DNA of 64,000 bases. It comes from Symbiodinium microadriaticum. Lineage: Eukaryota > Sar > Dinophyceae > Suessiales > Symbiodiniaceae. Location of the stretch: positions 432,692-496,691 of the forward strand of contig LSRX01000481.1 in NCBI GenBank assembly GCA_001939145.1. Direction: 5' to 3'. The position numbers were made by a program, and so were the translations under genes. Under the pieces are notes generated by a model. The model made no database searches. It was not told where the DNA came from and was given only the letters and a program-made list of their open reading frames with translations. Below, piece by piece: positions 47,801 through 59,300 of the stretch. Every line of letters starts with the position of its first letter. Position 1 is the first letter of the stretch.

Positions 47801-50800
47801 TGTGTGTGTAGCATGTAAAGAGCTACTTATACCTGTAGCTAGCTAGCTGGCTGGCAGGTAGGTAGGCAGGCAACACGCTTGGAAACTCGGCGAAACTGAA
47901 CACCCTGCAGTTCTTCCGATTGATCTTGCAAGGGAAGCAATCTTCTCAGAATGATATGATATGATATGCAGAGTGAGCCCAATGCTTCGAAGCGTCTAGG
48001 TACAACAATGTGTGATTCCACTGGTGGCACGGTGAGTGGCCGAGATTGTATTGATTTGTTTAGGGCAGTGGAGGCTGGGGTGTTTCGAGTTTGGCGCGGG
48101 TCGCACCTCGGATCTCATTGCCTCGTGCGCCGGAGGCGTCAATCTGCTGGACCGTCGCTTCGCCCATGGTTTGTGTAGACACGATGGCCGTCTCTGGGAG
48201 CCTATCGGCCTCGGTACCTCAGCTGCAACATGCAGTCGGTAGAGTACTGACGGTTCTGTGGTGCTGACTCCGAGGCACAGTTGAAGCTGGTCGCGGCTGA
48301 CAGTACCGTGTCCAGTGACCCGACGTCGCTCATAGACGCTTGTCATCCGCGCAGAAGGCGCTACACTTACTCTCAGCCGTCTTCTGACGCCCACTTGCCT
48401 GCTGCTTGCCGTCTGATGCGTTATGCGGCATCTTCAAGAATGGCTCACACGTTGAAGCTGTTACTAATGTTTTAGCATACTTCACGATTCCGGATGCTTG
48501 ATGGTGGCGTTGCTGCTCAATCCTGGATGTAGGAACTGCTTTCGAAAAAACTGGGCAGTCTCTGATCGTGTGTAGATTGAGTGTGTTTGTGCGTGTGCTC
48601 ACCCAAGGCCGTGCGAGATTTGAAATACAAAGCAGGGGGCCACCGGGGCCTCAGGGGGCGGTGGTCAACGAAGGCCCGCCTGGGGAGCCTGCGAAAACTC
48701 ACCTGCTGTATCCGACCTAGTCATAGTCGCGTTTGGGGCCGTCGTGAGGAGTGGGGACAGCATGAGTTGGCGTTTGAAACCACATTACCGTTGGCGTTCA
48801 GTCGTTCCGCGAGCGATGGCTGCGCGCGCGCGTGTGCGTGCGCGCGCGCGGGTGTGTGTGTCTCTGTGTCTGTGTGTCTGTGTGGCACCGGACGTTGGCA
48901 AGATTCAGCCCTGCTTCTCGATTTCCTTTAGCGTCGCTGTCGCGACATGAAGAAACACTGAGTGGCCAAAGGCCAAAGGGGACGATGGCTTCAAGTTGCT
49001 GTTTCTCCCTCAAATTTAAGGACACGACTGGATACTACAGCTGCTCTGGTGAGGAGGTCGAAGTCAAGGAACTCTGACGCAAAAGGTTTGTCAGGTATTT
49101 TGGCATGTTTTTGCTGCTGGCAATGTTAACATCGCGTCTTGGCAGGCCGACAGTGGGTCAGTATCTGCATGCTTATCCAGATGGTTACCGCCGTCCTTCT
49201 TTCTGCCACTCCTCGGGTATCTTTGAGTCGGCCCATGGAGAGGCAGCAAGCAGACTTGACAGATGTAGCTCGCTACCGATGTACAGAGCGAATGAACTTC
49301 GCCCTCTGCGAATCACGCAGAGGGCCGTTGTGCAAGATGGCTGTGGCAGTGCGCATGAAACGTTGCTGTCCAAGAAGTGTCTATTGCCCACGGTGTGGGA
49401 CGGCGGTCTGCAAATGTTCTGTCAGGTCTTTACAACCTTGCGACAGCCAACTTCTGGCCAGGATCTTGAGCATGATCATGGTGTTCCCAACCAGTGCAAA
49501 TTTCTCGTCTGAGGTTCTCCAGAGGTGGCAACATTTTCAAGCTGGTCTTCGTTCGGTCCTCTTGGGCCGGGCTGGAGGCACCGGACCGGGAGATCCCGGT
49601 GGATAGCATGGACAAGTCTAGAGAGGTCAGAAGGCTTGTGCGTCGGATGGCACAAGTTGCCGTGCCCAGATTCGCGTTGGCACTCCGCTGTAGAGTACAG
49701 ATCTTGCGAGCTGGCTCGGCAATCGCCACAAACGGTGTCTCATTGCCCTTAAAGGTCTTCAGTTTAAGAAGTTTTCGAAGACGGGAGGGGTTGTGATGTC
49801 GCATCCATACAGAATTTGGCTTTAACTCAAAGGCTTGGAATGTTCATTGGACGGCCTGGTAGGCAGGGGGAGGGACTACGATGGCTGAGTCCAATACATC
49901 AGCAATCCCTTCAATATCCTTCAATCATGCTGTCCATCAATGCAAGAGATTTCAACAACACAGCATTTCAGGTGCGAGAGCCGGGTGTGCTGGCCCTGAT
50001 CGCTGTCTCCGGCGTCCTGTGGCAGCCGGCCCAGCGCGAAATCACATTCCAATACTCACTCCAAGGAAGATTCAATTCCTCACAGCTTCAGGGTTGGCGG
50101 CTGCCTCTACCTTGCAAAGGGCGAGCTGTTGGCCGTGGCCTTGTCTTTTGTATGTCATGGAATGTGGCGTGTGGGCGGCTTCGCAGCCAAGGAGATGGCA
50201 AGAATGATTCAGCGCTCCAACAAGATCTGGCAAGCCTGCGTTTTCGGCAAATGGAATAGCGTCCAAGTAGAGCCGATGGTGTTTTTCTCCTGACAGGTAC
50301 TACACCCTGGCGCAGGACTACCTTGGTTTCTGGAATTGCTGAGCCTCAGAAAAGACAGCATCAACGCACATTGAAGGGAACATCGTATTGTTCGGAGAGA
50401 TCGCTTCGTGCTCGGAGTGGGCTCATAGTTCGTCTGACGAGGCGTCGACTGGCTGGCGATCATCATGACGACTGTAATTTCTATAAGCTTTGGAGTGCGT
50501 GCAGCTGAGATTGCGTCGGTGGTCTTCGCAGTTCTCACTGCAACAGCGAGACAGCCAGGCTCCACATCTTCATCGGGGATGTCAATGGCAAGCTGGCATC
50601 TCAAACTGTGCTTTCAACGCTTTGTCAAGTCTAAACCTCCCCTGTTCGCGTCATCTTGTCCTCTGTTAAGTTGTACATTGTACTAGTGTGTTTCTCGTCA
50701 CCACTTTCAGTCAGATCCTGGTCCTTAGACCGGTCACGGAGTATGGTCCTCAAGCCCCTGGCCACAACTTATTGTGTTTGACCCCACGCCGGCTCAAGAA

Positions 50801-53800
50801 CTCCAAGTGATGCAAAACAAGGCTGGTCTGGCTCTGGTTCCTCGATCGTGTCCTTGCATGATGCAGCTTCGCTTCACCTCTCGCTTGTGCCCCAACACAT
50901 CCCAAACCTGGATCATCGTCATATTGGGAGCAGCCAGCCTGGCCAGGCCTTTAGGATAGAATCCTGCTTCCAGTCAGTGGCTGTCAGAGGGCCCTTGTCC
51001 ATGCCGCCCGGCCATGTGCCCAGGTTGGGAGCCATGGTGACGGAGGCGGGCACTTTTCGGGCCCTCAGACTCTCCGAGAAATGTGGCCGGCGCTTCCAAA
51101 ATGGGTCGTGGTCGTGGATTGTAGGTGGACGGCACTGGCTACCCTCCACTGGAAACCTATCGGGAGATTGCTTCAGCCCTGGAGATTTCGTCACGTCGGT
51201 TTCATGCACGACAAGATGTTGGTAGAGGTTGGACTTGAGGCCCCAAGGCCCCAAGGCCTCAATCTTTCGGAAGCATAAGAAAGCAGTAATCTCCGATCCG
51301 GCCATGTCCAGCCTTTCGGCCCCGGTTCGCGGGTACCCTCGGAGTCACAGGGGTCTTTCAAACCCGGTTCAGTCCTTCTTTATTCTTTCAAGAGCGCGCC
51401 AAGCCTGTGCCTTGTTTATCTGTTTTCTCTTTGCAGTTTCATTGCTGTGGTCCTAAGGCTTGAATTCCCGGCTACCGCACAGTTCAGCTTGCTCTCAGGG
51501 GTCCCAGTACAGCAGAGCATAGGAGCATTTGGCAGAGCATTGCTCATTCGCGTTGTAGCAGAGTCGACGAAACGAATTCATTGCGGTGCAGCAGGGGTAA
51601 AGCAAGGCAGGTGAAGTGCAGTTTTGTGTCCGGCGGGTCAATTGAGAGGACTTCTTCATTCCACCAGGGTCTGAAAGAGAAACTTGCTTGACAGTTTGAA
51701 AGAAACACACCCGCATGTTGGGCACGATGTGACATTCTGGGGTTGTGAAGCACGAGCACATGAGCGGGGTGGCAATCACGGCGAGAGCATGCTTCTAGGT
51801 AGAAAGCCATCAGAGTTTGCTAGACAGGAGTCGAGTATCACTGGGCTTTTCCACTTCAGGGCGAAGCCGTGACGGTCAGAAGCCAAACTAACTTTACTCG
51901 ATTCGGTCCAGCTGGGCAGACAATTTTCCCACTGACGTTCGCTGCGCCATGGGGCAAGCGATCGTCACGTACCGGTTTTACACTTACGGCCGTCAGCACT
52001 TTACGCAGACTGGGTGGACGCCTCCTCATTTGCCCGTTGTTTGTGATTAGCTGTGATACTGAAGTCGATGCTGACCTGCCGAGACCGCAGCAAAGGAAAG
52101 CACACTCTGCATCCTACGGACATGGTCAAGATCTGCAGTCCTTCAACCTGCGAGGGAAAGTTTCAGTGGTGACTGGTGCCAATTCAGGCGGGCTCCTGAC
52201 ACTGAGGTGAGTTGCTTGCAGAAAAAGCAAAGATGTATGGCCGGTGGCCGCACAAGACAGTGCCACAGCGCCACGCAGTCACCGTGAGCTGCTCTAAGAA
52301 ATGCTTGAGTCAACTGCGTCAGTCCTACATTCTGAAGCATCATCTGGCCTGGAGGAATTGGACGCGAAATCGCAGAATTCCTGGTAGCCCGTGGAAGCAG
52401 GGTGTACATGGCTGCTTACTTGCACGAGCAGGGAAGGTCCCGTGTAGTCTCCGCATGCCTCTGCCGACCGTTGGTATGAAGCTTAGACAAGACGTGCGGA
52501 GCGTCCCAAGGTCTGCCGAAATGCTGAGCGAGGCCAGCAGGCCAAGGATGAAATCGTTCAGAAGACCCGCAGCCCCTTGGATTGAAGCTGCAGAGTCAAA
52601 ACCCACCAGATCCTTCGGAGTCCGAGGTGAAGATGTGCATCTTTTGGTGGCAGATTGCGGTCTTGCCTCCGACGTGCGCCGAGTAGCGGCGGAGCTTTGC
52701 GAGAAGGCCCGACCCCTTCTGCGGGTAAAGTCACTTGTTGCAGGACTGTGTCTAGGCTGTGTTTTGGACCATCCCACGGAACACCACGGAACACTCTTGG
52801 ATTTTGATTGCGTCCCTGCCCAGGTTCCGATACCCCGTCCGACAAACCCCAACGGTCGTGCACAACTGAACTCGACAGTAGCTATAGGATGCTATAGGAA
52901 GCGAGTTTCTTGTTCTGCATGGGGTCTCTGTTTTTGCTGCACAGAACCTTCACGCAAGTCTCATTTGGTCCCGAGGCCTTGGAAACATGGCATTGCCTTT
53001 TACAATCTAGATCCGACGCTTCGGAACAGCTCCGTTTTGCTTGGCTTTCTGACTCGAAGGCTTCCCTGGTTCAGCCATATTCCAGACAGCCGTGCGGAGT
53101 CAAGAAAACCAATCCCCGCCCCCCCCCNAACCCCTCCTCCCCCCCTCGCTGGCTCCGCTCCTTCACGCCCCCTGACTGGATTTTTCAGGAGGCCGCTGGG
53201 ATTGACTGCTTGGTTTGCAACGCGGGTGCCATGACCCAGAAGAAGACGCTCACCGCAGAAGGGCACGAGGTGGGGTGCAGGACACAGCAAGTCTTGGGAA
53301 GAGTCAACCTCGCCCTGGAGGTCACGTTTGCTACACACCTCCTACATGGCACGTACCTTCTGACAGAACAGTTGAGACCTGTTCTGGGCCGGAAGGCTGC
53401 CTCCGTAGTGCATTGGCACTTTAGCCTATATGCACATAAAACGCAGAGAAGTCACAGACGCTTGCATGTGCAGGAGGGTGCGCGGGTGGTGGTGGTCAGC
53501 TCTGGTGGTGTCCCACACGGCAGAGTCAGAGGCTGTTTTTGTGTGTACAAGGTGTAGGAAGTTTCTTCTCCAGGTCTGGTTGTGAAGAAATGTTCGTTTA
53601 TTTGAGGTATGCTGAACGTGAAGTACAATCACAATCTGGCCACTGGCAAGAAAGGGTCTTACGACCGCCAGATGGCTTATGCATATGCGAAGCGGGGACA
53701 GGCAGCCCGGCACAGTCTTCCGTGCAGTTCTCTGATTTGCGCTTTCGTAGCGCCCTGACTCCGGCCCCCTTGGAGGTGCTGCTGTGCGAGCACTGGGCAA

Positions 53801-56799
53801 AACAGCCTGGGGAAGCTTGGGACTGCAGAAATAGCAATCATCTCCTTGGCTCGCAGACACTGCAGATTACTTGCAGAATCTTGTTTGTAGTTGTGTGTAA
53901 AGCCCTTGCACTCGAACTGTTAGTCCATTGAGCTTCCCTTTGAGGAGCAAATTGTCTTTGCAAGCTGCCACCCTGGATGGACAGATACTCCAGGTTCGGA
54001 ACTCGGCAACATGAACATGGCAATACAATGTGGAACTGACAACTTCAGAGCTGCCGTGAACCCGAAGCATACCAAAGCCTGCAGAGACCTAGCCATGATC
54101 ATTGACGGGTGTCTAGGTCTCCCAAATCCTTAGGTGTCGACCACGCCTACGGCTCCATGAAAAAATGGCTGGAGCCCATGCGGACCAACTGGGAAGGCGC
54201 TGAAGGCATCTGCTGGCTCTGCGTCGCTCCAAGGGAGCAGACACCGAGCTGCAATGATGGAGTAATGGATTGTAGGATCTGTGAATTCGGGTGTGGGGTT
54301 CTCGACTGAGGATCGAATCCGGTGCTTTCTATCTGGACCGGAAGCCGCAGGCCAAGACCATCGCATCATGGACGCCTTTCGCTTACCAGACAACAGTCGT
54401 GGTTTGCATCTCCTGCTGGCCCCTGCTCTCCCCGTATTGCTCAGGTCCAACACAGAGAAGGATGTGGACGACATGGTGTGCTGCTGAATAGTAAATACTA
54501 GTATAAGTACTTCTTAGTCATCCACATTCAACCTTGGCGGTGCAGTCGCACACTGATTATCCAAGTTTTTCAGACTAAACTCATGACTGAAACCATATGA
54601 GTGAACTCTATGATGCAAGGTGGCTGCGTTCCAGTCCCTGGCCCCAGCAAGTGGCGGCATTGAGTGATCGTTGGGACCCAGTAAACACTGCCTCGTGTTT
54701 TTTCACCAAAGCGCTCCAGTGACTCGCCTTGCACATCTAGGTGCAGCATGGCAGCTAATGCGTTTCACCGGCCCACACACTCCTAATTTTCGGATCTTCG
54801 CTGACCGCTTGCATCGCAGATATCTCAGGGCAGGATTAGTCACAAAGCTCTTTTGCAATGCTCCTCGACCCAGTCCTGATTGGAAGAGCAACTACTCGTT
54901 TTTCAACTCTCAGGCAGTAATAGTAAGCAGCAAAACCAGCGCAAGCAATGGTCTGCAGCATTCCCATCCAAATATGGTGCACACTTCACCCTTGGAGGAG
55001 CCAGTGCAACATGCTTGGATCAGCGACCAGCTGTTAAATCCGATTGCACATCCTTCTTGCGAGTCCGCTGCACACTGTGATCGCTTGCGTGAAAAGTGTG
55101 AGTCCTGGTTCACCACGACATTTTCGGCACAACATGGCACAATTGCACAACTGTTCATGCTCGACTGGAAAGTAACGTAGACGTAGTCCGACAGATCACT
55201 TCGACAAGGTGTCCGACTTTGCGGATGCTATTGTGGCGATGCTTGACGCGGACGGGCTGATGTCGCTCCAGCATCTGAATCTGCTTTACTTTCTAAACTA
55301 GACTTGACTCATGCAGGAGCGCAACCTCAGACTTTGGCTCTGTATCTACCCTGTCGTGCCACTCCGAGACAGACGTGAATCTGTTTGCGGTATGGTGTAC
55401 TGCACTCCTCAAGTCCGCTGCAAGATCAGGTACTGCTGATGCGGTTGTTCAAGTCTTGCTCCCGGCTCGCTTGCACTCGGGCCCTACAATCACTGCACCC
55501 TGACGTTCATCGTGGTTAGCTGCCAGTGTGACCCTTGTAGCGAAGAACACTGGCAATGAACAACAGTGCAGCCAATGAGAGGAAACGGTGCAAGTCTCTG
55601 ACAACAGAAAGCAGTCGTCACTGTCGTCAGTCAGTGTCACACAGCCGTCATGTATGATGGACGATCGCTGACCTGTTTCACCTCAGCTGCAGGTCTTTTG
55701 CCGCTCAGAAGCGCCTGGCCATTGCAACTTGACTGAAAAGCACTGCGCACCAGTCATGCCGTAACATCTTGACAATTAGTCTCAATCGACCCGACTGTTC
55801 AATTCTCGCAGGCTCAATGCAAGCAGGAATGATTCGGATGTGTGTGTGTGTGTGTATATACGTTTATTTGTTTATATAACCATACACATATCTATGTGTG
55901 TCTCGCTGCCTGGGTGTGTGTTTATGTCAAGTTTTCATGATTTCACCGCCTTTCTGAACAGCTTGTGAGTCCAACATTTCTCTCACATGTCTCTGGCAGG
56001 GGGCTCTGGGAGCCTAGCTGGGACCAGAGCCAACGAAAACGCCCAGTTTCATTCAGGCTGTGAAGCAGAGTTGGACACATCCTTGTGTAACCTCTAAAAC
56101 GGGCCCCTACGCCAAGATCAGCTAGCCGCCCTTGTGCGAGTGGATCAGGTAGCAGTTTTGTCACGACGAACACGGTTGCCGAAATCTCAGAGCTAGATTA
56201 GTCACGCTGAACACTTTGTTCCCAGATTGAAGGATTATTTTTGGCTTACCGTTGCTGTTGCCGAAGCTGTTCTTCAACTCTGATGAGCATCGTCCAATCC
56301 TTCTTCTACGTCGACCTCCTCAGCTACGCGAAATTAAAAGCTCAACTTCCAGACGCACGACTATTATGATGGGGACGACGGCAACTCCCACCACCTCGGC
56401 TGCAGCTGCTTGTGCTGACTACCACCACTACCGGGTCTCTACCGCCACTGCCAATGCTGCTCCTACTGCTCCGACTACTTTGACGACTATTACTATACGA
56501 CTACTGCGACGACTACTACGACTACTACAATACGACTGCCACACTGGAAGAAAAAAATACTACTACTACTACTACTACTACTACGACTACTACGACTACT
56601 ACGACTACTACGACTACTGCGACTACTGCGACTACTACGACTACGACCACGACTACGACGACTACTACGACTACTACTACTACTACTACTACTACGACTA
56701 CTACGACTACTACGACTACTACGACTACTACGACTACTACTACTACTACTACTACTTCTACTTTAGCTCCTACTTCTACTTCTACTTCTAGTGCTGCTG

Positions 56800-56875
<76 letters not shown>

Positions 56876-59300
56876 CACTACTGCCGACACCGCCACCCGC
56901 CACCACGACTGCGACTAGTACCACCATTACGGTCACCATGAACATCATTGCAATCATCGGCGCTGTCGCCGTCCCCACCAATGTCGTCATCGCTATCACC
57001 GCAAGGGGTCCGATGATGTCTGATCATGGCTGCAATGGTTCAGGGAAGCATGTCGTATCAACATCATGGCGGGTAATTCTATGGTGATAGGGCTAGCTGG
57101 CCTCGGGCCAGGTGACGGACACCTTTAGGATGGCCTACAACGACTTGATGCACTTTTTCATTGTCTTCGCATCCGTGTACTTCTGTATGACGGTGCGGGC
57201 GCCTGCGCAGCTTGGGATTCGCAGCATTTCGTTCAAAGATTATGTTCAGCATTCAGGTTTCAGGATTAATAGTTGAGATTCTAGCAGACATTCAGATGTC
57301 GGACAAGTGGCACCCAGGTCTCCTGCTTAAAGAACAAGACTAAATGCCTAGGCTTTTTCAGATTCGTGTGTCGTTTCACCGTCTAGACTTGCATCTTGCA
57401 CCGCACCTTCGGAGGGATAGGCACCTCACAAAAAGCTTAACAGTGATTAACGACCCTTGTGGTACGACTAGCGACTGTTTCTTGCTGATAATGACGACTA
57501 CTGAATAGTACCAAAGTGCAGTGTTAGTTAGATTTGATAAACAATTTCCCCCCTGTACTAGCAGGCGCAGGTCGAATCCGCTTCTTAGTTCTGGGGCAGG
57601 TCAATGCCGTCATTTTCTTCGGTCAGGACTTTGCACACAGCATGTGACTTTAGGCTTCAGGCTCGTGCTGCATGGCAACATCGGCAGCGGCAGTGATATG
57701 ACTTGCCTGTGTTCTATTTGTTTGTGCATGGATGCCCGTCCGCGGTGTTCTGCAAAGTCCTTTGCTAGTAGGACATCTTGGACTTTGCTACTATAGATCG
57801 GGCACTGCATGCGCCAGCAACTGAGTGCCATAGCTCTGGCTGGGAGACATGCTTTCTCTGCGAATTTCCTGAACTTCGAACATTCGAAGGTGCTTTCGGG
57901 CCATGCTGGGTGACTGGGACTGGGACGAGCCTCGAGCCAAGAATGCCGAAGCCAGCGACCATGCATGGGTCTGAAAGCTTTTAATCTGGGCCAGTTTCCG
58001 CTTAGTCTCGCTGAGTAGGATTGCTTCCCTCAACTTGCCTTGGCACGACTGATCACAACTGTGTAAGCGGAATAAGGATGGGAAAGATCGGAATTCACAG
58101 AGCCTTCGCATGGACCCTGCCTTAGCAGTACTTTGTAGGAAAGCGCGAATCAGCATAGAAGTAAAGTTGGACAGAGCCGCGCATTAGGTTCTTCTTCTTC
58201 ATGGTGGTGATGGTCATGATTCTGTGCCCTGGCCTGTTTCCGAATCAGCAGAATCAGCGAAGGTTCATCTTTGCAGCGGCATTTGTTCACAGCTCTTCGG
58301 ACGGTGTGCCTAAGGATGAATATGCTGGTCGCAATTCTGATGGAGCTCTGGCCTTAGCTTCGAGCACGAGCTGTGGAATGCTTGCCGGTGATTGAACAAG
58401 CATAGGATGTTGCAGTCGGGTGCTGTTCTGCCGCGCAACGCTCTCTTCGGCATTCAGACGGACCATGCTTTTGCAAGGGCCTATGGTGTCGTCAAAGAAG
58501 ATGCCAAGCACGCGGACTCTCTGTTGGAGCAGGCCGTGACAAGTTCGAGGTGTCTGCTACATGTACTGTTTGGTGTAAATGCAGTCGCTGCTCGCATTTG
58601 CTTCCAATTTGCACACAGAGGGTGATCGAAATTGACTGTGCTGGCAGACCAAGAATATCCTTCGGCGTGCACGTCAAAACAAGCGGAAAGAACGAGTGCC
58701 CCATCCTCGGGTACAAGACGTTGCTTGCTTCGGCCGCATTTGCAGAAGTGGTGGAAGTGTTTGACATTTGACCAGCAGCGATCGGTTGCCTGAATGAGAG
58801 CCATCGCATGGTGACTCATTTGGCCAGGAACCTCAGTTCCATTTGGGATGCACTGCGCAAGGAGAATCCTACGGCCAGATGCTCCGCTTTTGCATGCACG
58901 CAGGAGGCTCGGAGTTGTAAAGAGAAGATCTGCAGGAGCACAACAACGACGAAGATGCTTTGCTAAGTGCTCAGCTCAGCTCGAAGCCGTCGACTGTTTT
59001 CGACCTGGAATTGTTGTCCAGCTTCTTTGATTTTCGATTCTGCAAAGCTGAATGAGATCAGAGGCAGCGAGCGGAAGATTACTCCAAGGCAGAATATTTT
59101 TGTCGTTGCCTGCAATCATTATGTTCTTCCGGCGCTTTCGGCCACAGGGCCTGTCCCCGCTGCAGTCTGCCACTGCGACGTGATAACTAGCAGAAAATGC
59201 ACTGCTGGCAGTCTTCTGCGGGACATCGTGGAGGGCATCCCTGCCTCACAAGCGCTGCGCACTTTGAAGAACTCCCAAATCGACTACGACAAGACGGGCC
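41089..59300 (+). CDS. Polycystin-family (PKD2-like) cation channel, about 20+ exons
   Basis: Six-segment membrane channel. Exons: 41089-about 41174 (S1, ACLELPFSVVFLASF), 41420-about 41480 (SVENSIETDITENANFAF), 41557-about 41765 (KVIGDVNSFADFWSW), 41831-about 41926, 41978-42019 (RYNRIIGGLRFRQE), 42387-about 42410, about 42469-42530, about 42785-42824 (WLDEQTQR), 42885-42921 (VEVAFITYNAHYG), 49514-about 49546 (FSRGGNIFKL), 50192-50223, 50297-50337 (YYTLAQDYLGFWN), 50442-about 50500 (VDWLAIIMTTVISISFG), 55195-about 55271 (KVSDFADAIVAMLD), about 55318-55360 (NLRLWLCIYPVV), 55693-55723 (SFAAQKRLAI), 57112-57192 (S5, DLMHFFIVFASVYF), 57890-about 57927 (pore region, CFRAMLGDWDWDE), 58188-about 58229 (S6, FFFMVVMVMIL), about 59206-59300 (LLRDIVEGIPASQALRTL). 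The order is the family's: polycystin extracellular domain between S1 and S2, then the channel core. N-terminal and some linker exons are missing. Two introns are very large; one contains a DHRS12-like gene. Confidence 0.82.
43985..44042. repeat. TA/CA microsatellite
   Basis: (ATACAT)n, (TA)n and (CA)n runs in the polycystin intron. Confidence 0.9.
44760..44849. other. Assembly gap, 90 N
   Basis: Run of 90 unknown bases followed directly by (CT)n at 44850-44885 and (TA)n to about 44975. A collapsed microsatellite probably broke the assembly here. Two other single N are at 35462 and 53128. Confidence 0.98.
45273..45377 (+). CDS. Exon-like segment of an unidentified gene
   Basis: After AG at 45271-45272 a frame runs to TGA at 45375-45377 with FQYGPRWDGDCVSEEFKGTW and strongly GC-ending codons, unlike the surrounding DNA. 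A donor inside it (for example at TTCAAGG/GCACG) is possible. Family not recognised. It sits in the polycystin intron and shares CAAGGG with the start of the segment at 46444, as paired exon edges do elsewhere in the window, but the phases I tried do not join. Confidence 0.4.
   Translation, partial: DNGAFQYGPRWDGDCVSEEFKGTWTAGPLKSVES
46444..46582 (+). CDS. Exon-like segment with strong coding bias, unidentified
   Basis: A frame after AG reads GYIVNTFEGDGGKTPFFHNP and LYRAETSTPKKYVGRLKA, ending at TGA 46580-46582. Nearly every codon ends in C or G, typical of a highly expressed gene. I do not recognise the family. A further exon-like frame at 45960-46090 (FAELKASTRDTPMLGDPRD) lies between this and 45273, so the three may be parts of one gene within the polycystin intron. 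Confidence 0.45.
47341..47774 (+). mobile_element. Three SINE-like repeat units
   Basis: Diverged copies at 47341-47437, 47501-47598 and about 47690-47774. Shared order: a CC-rich stem with GGGGGGCCCTTAGGGCTGAG-like sequence, CCCCTC/T AAGCCC, then a GAAGGAAGAAGAGAAAGA or GAAAGAAAGAAACAAAGAAA tail and TTTGTGTG. The third copy has GGTTCGACCCC at 47723-47733, a good tRNA-type B box (GGTTCGANNCC), so the family may be a tRNA-derived SINE. A related segment lies near 8.0 kb. Confidence 0.45.
47800..49500. other. Intron DNA, nothing assigned
   Basis: (TG)n at 47795-47810 and 48840-48886 and a short (ATGAT)n at 47949-47965. Open frames at 49105-49606 overlap in two frames; only the end from 49514 belongs to the polycystin gene. 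Confidence 0.4.
50501..55194 (+). other. Polycystin intron of about 4.7 kb enclosing the DHRS12-like gene
   Basis: Upstream host exon 50442-about 50500 carries the S3 segment; the next recognised host exon starts at 55195 after ACAG. No other polycystin core exon was found between. 50.5-51.88 kb and 54.5-55.19 kb inside it have no recognised gene; open frames at 50774-51305 and 54671-55180 have no identifiable domain. Confidence 0.7.
51880..54475 (+). CDS. DHRS12: DHRS12-like short-chain dehydrogenase/reductase, nested gene
   Basis: NAD(P)-dependent SDR, closest in layout to DHRS12. Exons: about 51880-51916 (NFTRFGPAG), about 52120-52187 (NLRGKVSVVTGANSG), 52355-52410 (GIGREIAEFLVARGSRVYM), 52511-about 52565 (VCRNAERGQQAKDEIVQK), about 52626-52706 (VHLLVADCGLASDVRRVA), 53189-53269 (IDCLVCNAGAMTQKKTLTAE), 53321-53395 (THLLHGTYLLTEQL), 53477-53507 (ARVVVVSSGG), 53607-53701 (MAYAYAKRGQ), 53776-about 53806 (VLLCEHWAKQ), 53945-53993 (HPGWTDTPG), 54134-about 54242 (TNWEGAEGICWLCVAP), about 54306-54352 (SGAFYLDRKPQAK), 54445-54475 (NTEKDVDDM). 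The cofactor motif TGxxxGIG spans the junction 52187/52355, and NAG, the catalytic Ser (SSGG) and YxxxK (YAYAK) are all present. A final short exon is likely after 54475. Lies between polycystin S3 and S4-linker exons, same strand. The N at 53128 is in an intron. Confidence 0.85.
55835..55880. repeat. TG/TA microsatellite
   Basis: (TG)n then TATATACG/TTTATTTG repeats in the polycystin intron. Confidence 0.85.
56555..56885. repeat. TAC/GAC triplet microsatellite
   Basis: (TAC)n interspersed with (TACGAC)n and (TTCTAC)n in the intron between the host exons at 55693 and 57112. It produces poly-Val, poly-Leu and poly-Ser frames that are not genes. Confidence 0.95.

Larger units (their letters stand above)
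42922..49513 (+). other. Large polycystin intron(s), 6.6 kb, with assembly gap
   Basis: Between YNAHYG and FSRGG only some eight residues of the family consensus are missing, so a small exon may be hidden here. The stretch includes exon-like segments near 43390-43840, 45273 and 46444, microsatellites, SINE-like repeats and a 90-base gap. Because of the gap the order on its two sides depends on scaffolding. Confidence 0.6.

Noticed and set aside
55195-55301. Segment KVSDFADAIVAMLD as the last exon of the SDR gene
   Set aside because: It fits better as the polycystin S3-S4 linker, directly before NLRLWLCIYPVV and the S4-S5 exons, and its phase does not match the SDR donor at 54475.
56525-57087. 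Poly-Val, poly-Ser and poly-Leu frames
   Set aside because: Microsatellite translation inside a polycystin intron.
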